From NCBI RefSeq assembly GCF_040436315.1, contig NZ_AP031572.1, forward strand, positions 1,922,001 through 1,986,000: a DNA stretch of 64,000 nt, in the 5' to 3' direction. The notes beneath the pieces are model-generated. The model did no database searches, was not told the origin of the DNA, and saw only the letters and a program-made list of their open reading frames with translations. Shown here piece by piece: positions 58,632 to 64,000 of the stretch. Made by a program: the position numbers and the translations under genes. The DNA comes from Synechocystis sp. LKSZ1 (GTDB lineage Bacteria > Cyanobacteriota > Cyanobacteriia > Cyanobacteriales > Microcystaceae). The first letter of the stretch is position 1. Each line of letters starts with the position of its first letter.

Positions 58632-59906
58632 ATGGGTTTGGTACAATCAACACTACTATCCGCTCTACCCGAGAACGTTCCGATGCTATCTACCCTTCCC
58701 CAAGGAACTGACCTTGACACCACGCAAATTCGCCTCGCCATCCGGGGCCTCCATCCCCAGCTAATTCACTGGCGACGACAACTGCATCAGTTTCCTGAAT
58801 TGGGTTTTCAGGAAAGGTTAACGGCGGACTTGATTCATCGCACTCTGCAAGACCTCGGCATTGAGCATCAAACAGAGGTTGCTAAAACCGGCATTGTGGC
58901 TTTGATTGATAGCGGCAGGCCTGGCCCTGTGCTGGCGATTCGGGCCGATATGGATGCCCTGCCCGTAACGGAGGAAAGCGAGGTTTCCTACCGCTCCCAG
59001 CATTTGGGCATTATGCATGCCTGTGGTCACGATGGTCATACGGCCATTGCCCTGGGAACAGCCCAGTACCTGGCCCAGCATCGTGATAGTTTTCGGGGGC
59101 AGGTCAAAATTATCTTTCAACCCGCAGAGGAAGGGCCGGGGGGAGCCAAGCCAATGATTGAGCAAGGGGCCTTGGACAACCCCAGAGTGGATGGGATTGT
59201 GGGCCTGCATCTTTGGAATAATCTACCCTTGGGAACTGTGGGGGTCTGCGCTGGGCCCTTGATGGCAGCAGTGGAAACCTTTAGTTGCACGATTTTGGGC
59301 CGGGGCGGCCACGGGGCCATGCCCCATCAAACCGTGGATTCCATTGTGGTGGCGGCCCAGGTAGTAACGGCCCTGCAAACCATTGTGGCCCGCAATATTA
59401 ACCCCCTAGAGGCGGCGGTGGTGACGGTGGGAGAACTCCAAGCCGGGAGTGCTCTCAATGTGATTGCTGATACGGCCCGGATGCGGGGAACCGTCCGCTA
59501 CTTTGACCCCAAATTCCAGCACTATTTTGCTCCCCGTCTGGAAACGATGATCAAGGGCATTTGTGAGGCCCAGGGGGCCAGTTACGAATTCCACTACCAC
59601 CATTTATACCCTCCCGTGATTAACGATCCGGGGATGGCTGACCTCATCCGCTCCGTGGCCTTGGCAGTACTCGAAACCCCCGCCGGCTTAGTGCCGGATT
59701 GTCGCACCATGGGGGGAGAAGACATGGCCTTCTTTTTGCAAGAGGTACCAGGCTGTTACTTCTTTCTGGGTTCAGCCAACCCGCGCCAGGGTCTTGATTA
59801 TCCTCACCACCATCCCCGCTTTAATTTTGATGAAGCGGCCCTGCCCATCGGAGTCGAAATGTTTGTACGGTGTGTCGAGCAGTTTAGTGCAGGCTGGCCA
59901 GCCTAG
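58632..59906 (+). CDS. M20 family amidohydrolase (N-acyl amino acid/IAA-amino acid hydrolase type)
   Basis: A 424-aa metallopeptidase-fold hydrolase. Metal-binding positions are visible: RADMDALPV (104-112), HACGHDGH with C131 and H133 (129-136), and QPAEEGPGG with E166/E167. A lid domain (about 215-330; GRGGHGAMPH) separates the catalytic halves, and MGGEDMAFF lies near the end. Family members release amino acids from N-acyl or indoleacetyl conjugates. ATG 58683 is an alternative start, since the first 17 residues are poorly characteristic. Confidence 0.9.
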   Translation: MGLVQSTLLSALPENVPMLSTLPQGTDLDTTQIRLAIRGLHPQLIHWRRQLHQFPELGFQERLTADLIHRTLQDLGIEHQTEVAKTGIVALIDSGRPGPVLAIRADMDALPVTEESEVSYRSQHLGIMHACGHDGHTAIALGTAQYLAQHRDSFRGQVKIIFQPAEEGPGGAKPMIEQGALDNPRVDGIVGLHLWNNLPLGTVGVCAGPLMAAVETFSCTILGRGGHGAMPHQTVDSIVVAAQVVTALQTIVARNINPLEAAVVTVGELQAGSALNVIADTARMRGTVRYFDPKFQHYFAPRLETMIKGICEAQGASYEFHYHHLYPPVINDPGMADLIRSVALAVLETPAGLVPDCRTMGGEDMAFFLQEVPGCYFFLGSANPRQGLDYPHHHPRFNFDEAALPIGVEMFVRCVEQFSAGWPA

Positions 59907-59926
59907 GAGTTTGAGGGACAATCACT

Positions 59927-60124
59927 ATGGCTAAAATACGCATTCAAAAAACCTGGACTACCGGCCGCTACCTCGCCTTGGTCTGGGGCGTCACCCTGAC
60001 GCTGTACCTACTACGGGGCCTGGGCTTGGTCACCTTTTTACCCGGGGGAATCATCGCAGGCCTGTGGGGTCTGAGTCTGGTCGGGAGCGGCTTGTACTTA
60101 CTTAGATTAAGCCGTCGTTGGTAG
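59927..60124 (+). CDS. Small membrane protein, 65 aa
   Basis: Two hydrophobic segments (about 14-36 and 38-58) are flanked by basic ends (MAKIRIQKTW; RLSRRW). It starts 20 bp after the amidohydrolase stop and is probably co-transcribed with it. No family recognised. Confidence 0.6.
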   Translation: MAKIRIQKTWTTGRYLALVWGVTLTLYLLRGLGLVTFLPGGIIAGLWGLSLVGSGLYLLRLSRRW

Positions 60125-60267
60125 TTTGCTAGAAATCTTGAAAGTCTGGCCCAGGGAAAGCCTATACTTGAGGATGAGCATTTTCGACCAAAACACGATT
60201 AGTTTGTATCATTTGCTCGTCGCTAACTGGCATTATGATTAATTGCCCATTCATCCCCTAGCCTACT

Positions 60268-61068
60268 ATGACCGGAAAAGTTTTAGAGAGTAATCCGAAG
60301 GGTCTGTTAGTTCTGATTCTCCCCGTCGCCACAGTCATGGTTCTCCTCTACAAAGCTTGGCGAATTATTTTAGTGCTAGTGGCCCTCCTTCTGGCCTGGG
60401 CCGCCTGGGATACCTACCAATGGCGACAAAAATGTGCTCAGATCGACCCTGTCTTTAACCAACTGATTCGGGACAACCAGGGCATTGTCACCAAAAATGA
60501 TCTCCTCAATTTGGATATTGCCAAGGGCCGGGCTGCCCAGCGCTATCTCGACGATAAAGTGAAGGAATACGGGGCCTACCGACGAGAGGTTAAGGGCATT
60601 TCTGTTTACTACTTCATTACCTCTTCCACCCTGGGAACTATTTTTGATGACAGCGAACCGGAGGAAACCGAGGTTGCCGCTCCCCCAGAAACCCCCGTTG
60701 CGCCCCAACTCCCCATTGCCAGTGCGCCGGCCGTAACCTTGTCCGTACCAGAAACCCCGGCTCTTTCTTTAGAAGCAGAAGTCAATAATCCCCCGGCTAC
60801 TCCCTTTGCCAGTCTGGTGGATATCAAAGAAGAACGGAAACAAGCCACGGCCCTTACGCCAGAACCAGAAACCCTTGCCCCGTCGTCCCCAGGCCCAGAA
60901 GGTTTAACGCTGATTCAATCGGAGTTAGCAAAGCGTCTCGACACTACCTCCAGTACTATCGCTCGTCGCAAGGATGCCCCCGACTTTACGGAATGGAGCC
61001 AAACGAAAGATCCGGATGGTCTGGCCTGGATCTATGACCCCGAGACAAAACTATTCACGACGACCTAA
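60268..61068 (+). CDS. Membrane-anchored protein with Pro-rich linker and HTH-like C-terminus
   Basis: A 266-aa protein. Residues 12-48 contain one or two membrane helices; 50-125 are charged and helical (QLIRDNQGIVTKNDLLNL); 128-205 form a Pro/Ala/Glu-rich linker; the last 55 residues (about 212-266) contain LIQSELAKRLDTTSSTIARR, shaped like a helix-turn-helix, and then FTEWSQTKDPDGLAWIYD. The C-terminal module may bind DNA or protein. I do not know a function. GC and GGCC density are normal for the window. Confidence 0.65.
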   Translation: MTGKVLESNPKGLLVLILPVATVMVLLYKAWRIILVLVALLLAWAAWDTYQWRQKCAQIDPVFNQLIRDNQGIVTKNDLLNLDIAKGRAAQRYLDDKVKEYGAYRREVKGISVYYFITSSTLGTIFDDSEPEETEVAAPPETPVAPQLPIASAPAVTLSVPETPALSLEAEVNNPPATPFASLVDIKEERKQATALTPEPETLAPSSPGPEGLTLIQSELAKRLDTTSSTIARRKDAPDFTEWSQTKDPDGLAWIYDPETKLFTTT

Positions 61069-61212
61069 GACCGATTCCCTTGCCGAGCTAGCACGATAGG
61101 GATTAATGCTCTCCTTTTCAGGACAAGGCTCCTCTGGGGAGAATGACCGACCTTTTCCTAAAAATGTACTATTCTCCATGATCTCTCGTCAGGTCAAAAC
61201 CCAGTCAATGTT

Positions 61213-61830
61213 ATGAAACCTCTCTTTACGATTGGTCACTCTAACCATAGCCCTGAAAAATTTATTGAGCTTCTAGAGCGACATGGAATTACGGCCCTGG
61301 CGGATGTTCGTTCTTCCCCGTATAGTCGCTACTTGCCCCACTTTAACCGGAAATCTCTAGAAACTCTCCTGCCGCAAGCCGACATTCGCTATGTTTTTCT
61401 CGGGGATCAGTTAGGTGCTCGTCCCAACAATCCTAATTGTTATGTTGACGGCAAGGCCCTATACGAGAGAATTGCCCAAACGACGGCTTTTCAACAGGGA
61501 CTACAGCGGCTGTTAAAAGGCTCCCAAAATTATCGTATTGCGCTGATGTGCGCCGAAAAAGATCCCTTGACTTGTCATCGGGCAATCTTAGTCTGTCAAC
61601 AGCTTCTACCCTTTAATCTAGAAATTGGCCATATTCATAGTAATGGTGAGCTGGAATACCATGAAAATCTAGAAGAAAGAATGCTTAAATTGCATGGTCT
61701 GCAAGATCTAGACACTACGATGCAACTTTCTCTCTTCTCCGGTGATACTCCTCCTCTATCAGAGCGGGCGGAACGGCTCCACCAAGCCTATCACCTCCAA
61801 GGTGAGCGCATAGCCTATGTTGAAAAATAA
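61213..61830 (+). CDS. DUF488 family protein (first of two)
   Basis: A 205-aa protein with the DUF488 motifs TIGHSNHS (6-13), ADVRSSPYSRYLPHF (about 30-44) and CAEKDPLTCHRAI (about 113-125). The family fold is Rossmann-like and the conserved Cys-His-Arg suggests an active site, but no activity is established. It overlaps the next gene by 14 bp. The GGCC count (3) is lower than in neighbours. It opens a three-gene group with a second DUF488 and a dual-OB protein. Confidence 0.88.
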   Translation: MKPLFTIGHSNHSPEKFIELLERHGITALADVRSSPYSRYLPHFNRKSLETLLPQADIRYVFLGDQLGARPNNPNCYVDGKALYERIAQTTAFQQGLQRLLKGSQNYRIALMCAEKDPLTCHRAILVCQQLLPFNLEIGHIHSNGELEYHENLEERMLKLHGLQDLDTTMQLSLFSGDTPPLSERAERLHQAYHLQGERIAYVEK

Positions 61831-62269
61831 TACCATCAAGCTTTTTACCATTGGTTTTACCCGAAAGTCAGCAGAGGTTTTTTTTGAGAAACTCCGAGCC
61901 GCAGGCGTTGCACGACTTATTGATACCCGACTAAACAATACATCTCAACTATCAGGGTTCGCTAAACAAGCTGACCTCCAATATTTTCTGCGTCAAATCA
62001 CTCAGGTTGACTATGAACATCAACTATCTTTAGCGCCTAATAAGGATATTTTAGATGCCTACAAACAAAAGAAAATAAGTTGGCAAGATTATGAAAAAAG
62101 CTATTTAGAACTACTCAAAAAGCGATCAGTAGAATCAATCTTCGACTCAGATAAGTTGGCAAATGCCTGCCTATTATGCAGTGAAGATAAACCCCATTAT
62201 TGTCACCGACGCTTGGCGGCAGAGTATTTACGGCAAAAATTTGAAAGCATTGAGATTTTGCATTTGTAG
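61817..62269 (+). CDS. DUF488 family protein (second of two)
   Basis: A 150-aa compact member: FTIGFTRKSAE near the start, LIDTRLNN (about 35-42) in place of DVRSSP, and CLLCSEDKPHYCHRRLAAEYL near the end. The CxxC-E-CHR arrangement is the same as in the first copy, but the middle differs strongly, so the two are old paralogues or were acquired together. The ATG at 61817 overlaps the first gene by 14 bp. The coding region contains no GGCC and is AT-rich, which suggests transfer. Confidence 0.88.
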   Translation: MLKNNTIKLFTIGFTRKSAEVFFEKLRAAGVARLIDTRLNNTSQLSGFAKQADLQYFLRQITQVDYEHQLSLAPNKDILDAYKQKKISWQDYEKSYLELLKKRSVESIFDSDKLANACLLCSEDKPHYCHRRLAAEYLRQKFESIEILHL

Positions 62270-62404
62270 ATTTGGACTTTTTTATGACAGCAGTCCCCAG
62301 TCTATATAAAATATGTGATCATATTTGATCCTGCCTTGCTTATTATCAATCTCCAAGGACGATAGCGATATTGTAGAAAATTGAAATTCCCTTTGTAACA
62401 GAAT

Positions 62405-63196
62405 ATGGCAGAAATTATTTGTCTTGCTAATTCATACAAAAATCAGGGTCGCTGTATTGCCGGAATCTCGCTAAGAACGGGACAATGGATTAGACCCATC
62501 TCTGACCTCGATGATGGTCGCATCCCTCTGAATCATAGTCACATTCCAGTATCAAGTATTAACTTACTTGATGTGATTGAAGTTCCTCTCGATCAAGAGT
62601 GCCAGCACGGACATGAGTGTGAAAACTATCGTTACCATCATCATCCATGGTGTATTGTGCGTCAGGCAAGCATTACCGAAGTACTACGTTATCGTGAAAA
62701 TAGATTACTGCATTCTAGCTTTAAGAAAGCAATTCCCTTTAGTTATTTTCAAGAGAATGCCCCTATTAAATCATTGCAACTCATTAAAGTCAAAGAATTT
62801 GAATGCCGACAGAATAGTTACTACAAATGGCGAGGGCTTATTCATGATCAAAGATACGGGCTGGAAAACATTGAGTTCAGCATTACCGATCCTTTTATTT
62901 TGGAAAAATTAAACAATGATGAAACAGTAAGTAGTCATTGTTTGTTGACCTTGAGCTTTGGTCAACCTTGGAGGGCCAGTGAAGATGAAGATTGGAAATG
63001 TTATCGCTTAATCGCAGGGATCATTGAACTGCCTCCTAAACTAGATAGCATTTTAGTAGAAATGGAGCGACTGGGCTGGCAAGAAAACGATGGAAGAAGA
63101 TATTTACAGCAAAAATTTGATAAACAATCTCGTTATCAATTGACTGAAGAGGAATGTCAAGAATTTCTTGACCATTTAGAGAAGTTATCGCAATAA
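62405..63196 (+). CDS. Dual OB domain-containing protein
   Basis: A 263-aa protein beginning AEIICLANSYKNQGRCIAG, with GQWIRPIS shortly after, the opening I associate with dual-OB-fold proteins that occur next to DUF488 genes. Two beta-rich halves (about 1-110 and 120-215) are followed by a helical tail (220-263). A His/Cys-containing loop (CQHGHECENYRYHHH, about 66-80) may bind metal. One GGCC occurs in the gene. It lies 135 bp after the second DUF488 gene with an AT-rich gap (TATATAAAATATG near 62304) that may hold its own promoter. Confidence 0.8.
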   Translation: MAEIICLANSYKNQGRCIAGISLRTGQWIRPISDLDDGRIPLNHSHIPVSSINLLDVIEVPLDQECQHGHECENYRYHHHPWCIVRQASITEVLRYRENRLLHSSFKKAIPFSYFQENAPIKSLQLIKVKEFECRQNSYYKWRGLIHDQRYGLENIEFSITDPFILEKLNNDETVSSHCLLTLSFGQPWRASEDEDWKCYRLIAGIIELPPKLDSILVEMERLGWQENDGRRYLQQKFDKQSRYQLTEEECQEFLDHLEKLSQ

Positions 63197-63439
63197 TTTA
63201 AGACTGACTGTATTTTAAAAGAAAGCCAAAAGAAAGAGGCTATAATTATTGACCGTGGCATTAGTATCGCAGTAAAATTATCTTCGAGCAAAACCAACAT
63301 TTTCACGAAGTGATATCAGCAATGTGGCGCAATAAAGAGAAGACTCCCTATCGAAGGGCTTCTCGCGATCAAGCTTGTATTCTGTGGACGGTTTGCCCTA
63401 CATTGAAAAGCCGCTATCTCTGTCGCCCACATTTTTACC

Positions 63440-64000
63440 ATGTCTAACACTGCGCCTGCTTGGTTACTACGGGGAACCCAGGAAATTTTTCCCCATCAGC
63501 CGGATTCCAGCCATCCCCAGGAAAATCTCACGGCCCTGTTAGAGCAGAGTGGGCGCCCCCTGCGGATCAAACTCGGCATTGACCCCACTGGCACGGATAT
63601 TCACCTGGGCCATAGTATTCCTTTTCGCAAGCTCCGGGCCTTTCAGGATGCGGGCCATACGGCGGTGGTAATCATTGGCGATTTTACGGCCCAGATCGGT
63701 GACCCTACGGGCAAGTCGGAAGTCCGCAAACAGTTGACGGCGGAACAGGTACGGGCCAATGCGGAAAATTATCTAGAGCAATTGCGGCCGATCCTGGATT
63801 TTGAAACACCGGGACGTTTAGAAATTCGCTACAATTCCGAATGGCTCGATAGCCTGAACCTCGCTAAAATCCAGGAACTGCTGGCCACGATGACCGTGAG
63901 CCAAATGTTGGCAAAGGAAGGCTTTGCTGAACGCTTTGCCAAGGAAACCCCGATTTTTCTGCACGAGTTTCTCTATCCTCTGATGCAGGGCTACGATTCT
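63440..64000 (+). CDS. tyrS: Tyrosyl-tRNA synthetase, N-terminal part
   Basis: The first 187 residues of a class I synthetase run off the window edge. [14 protein letters not shown] (46-58) contains the HIGH-type motif (H55-L-G-H58), followed by [14 protein letters not shown] (about 78-91) and [11 protein letters not shown] at the cut. The KMSKS loop and the S4 domain, if any, lie outside. It attaches tyrosine to tRNA-Tyr. GGCC density returns to the window's usual level here, marking the end of the AT-rich island. Confidence 0.95.
   Translation, partial: MSNTAPAWLLRGTQEIFPHQPDSSHPQENLTALLEQSGRPLRIKLGIDPTGTDIHLGHSIPFRKLRAFQDAGHTAVVIIGDFTAQIGDPTGKSEVRKQLTAEQVRANAENYLEQLRPILDFETPGRLEIRYNSEWLDSLNLAKIQELLATMTVSQMLAKEGFAERFAKETPIFLHEFLYPLMQGYDS

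Overview
The window is a chromosomal segment of a cyanobacterium, probably unicellular. Its marker genes are a 39-aa PsbY, an NdhD subunit of the photosynthetic NDH-1 complex, the phycocyanin lyase subunit CpcE, two tandem nblA genes for phycobilisome degradation, a Ycf46-type AAA protein, a photosystem II S4-domain protein and a group 2 sigma factor. GC is near 50 %. The tetranucleotide GGCC is very frequent (13 copies counted by eye in 421-1020), while I noticed only one HIP1 octamer (GCGATCGC, near 53204). I do not assign a genus.

Layout. 1-8475: end of an unrecognised gene, a non-catalytic M16 peptidase subunit, a zinc-ribbon membrane protein, an ABC-2 permease, two long AT-rich gaps, an RsbW-like anti-sigma kinase and ndhD. 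8459-15000: ycf46, an LptF/LptG-type permease, psbY, a gamma-carbonic-anhydrase-like protein, and small enzymes (VOC, GNAT, RNase D). 15016-25306: carB, a COG0523 metal GTPase, a prohibitin-cpcE pair, an RlpA-like protein, a small secreted protein and a 1029-aa plasmid-type replication protein (CyRepA-like). 25700-34865: ilvE, a TPR protein, an Rrf2 regulator divergent from a type IIA topoisomerase A subunit, an atypical pyruvate kinase homologue, icd and sppA. 34989-40807: a heptad-repeat membrane protein and a minus-strand run of tightly packed genes (174-aa membrane protein, PSII S4 protein, mnmE, pyrH, frr, LivM-type permease). 41412-48778: sigma factor, Mla-type ATPase, DegT aminotransferase, nblA pair, RRM protein, rpiA, small proteins and an MgtC/DUF4010 protein. 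48918-55072: MscS channel followed by GH63- and GH13-type glycosidases. 55288-61068: DUF362 protein, Na+/H+ antiporter, M20 amidohydrolase and membrane proteins. 61213-63196: two DUF488 proteins and a dual-OB protein in an AT-rich, GGCC-poor stretch. The window ends inside tyrS.

The genes are tightly packed. Four convergent pairs share a palindromic four-base stop (CTAG three times, TTAA once) and three others overlap by 17-50 bp. Several tandem pairs overlap (S4 protein/mnmE, pyrH/frr, the 83-aa/136-aa pair, the DUF488 pair).

The best candidates for new biology are the DUF488-DUF488-dual-OB island with foreign composition, the chromosomal CyRepA-like protein, the pyruvate kinase homologue with a 140-residue N-terminal extension and no C-terminal regulatory domain, the 21-nt repeat gene readable as coiled coil in two frames, and two structured intergenic elements (5105-5193 and 55088-55191). 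No tRNA, rRNA, CRISPR array or intact insertion sequence was seen.
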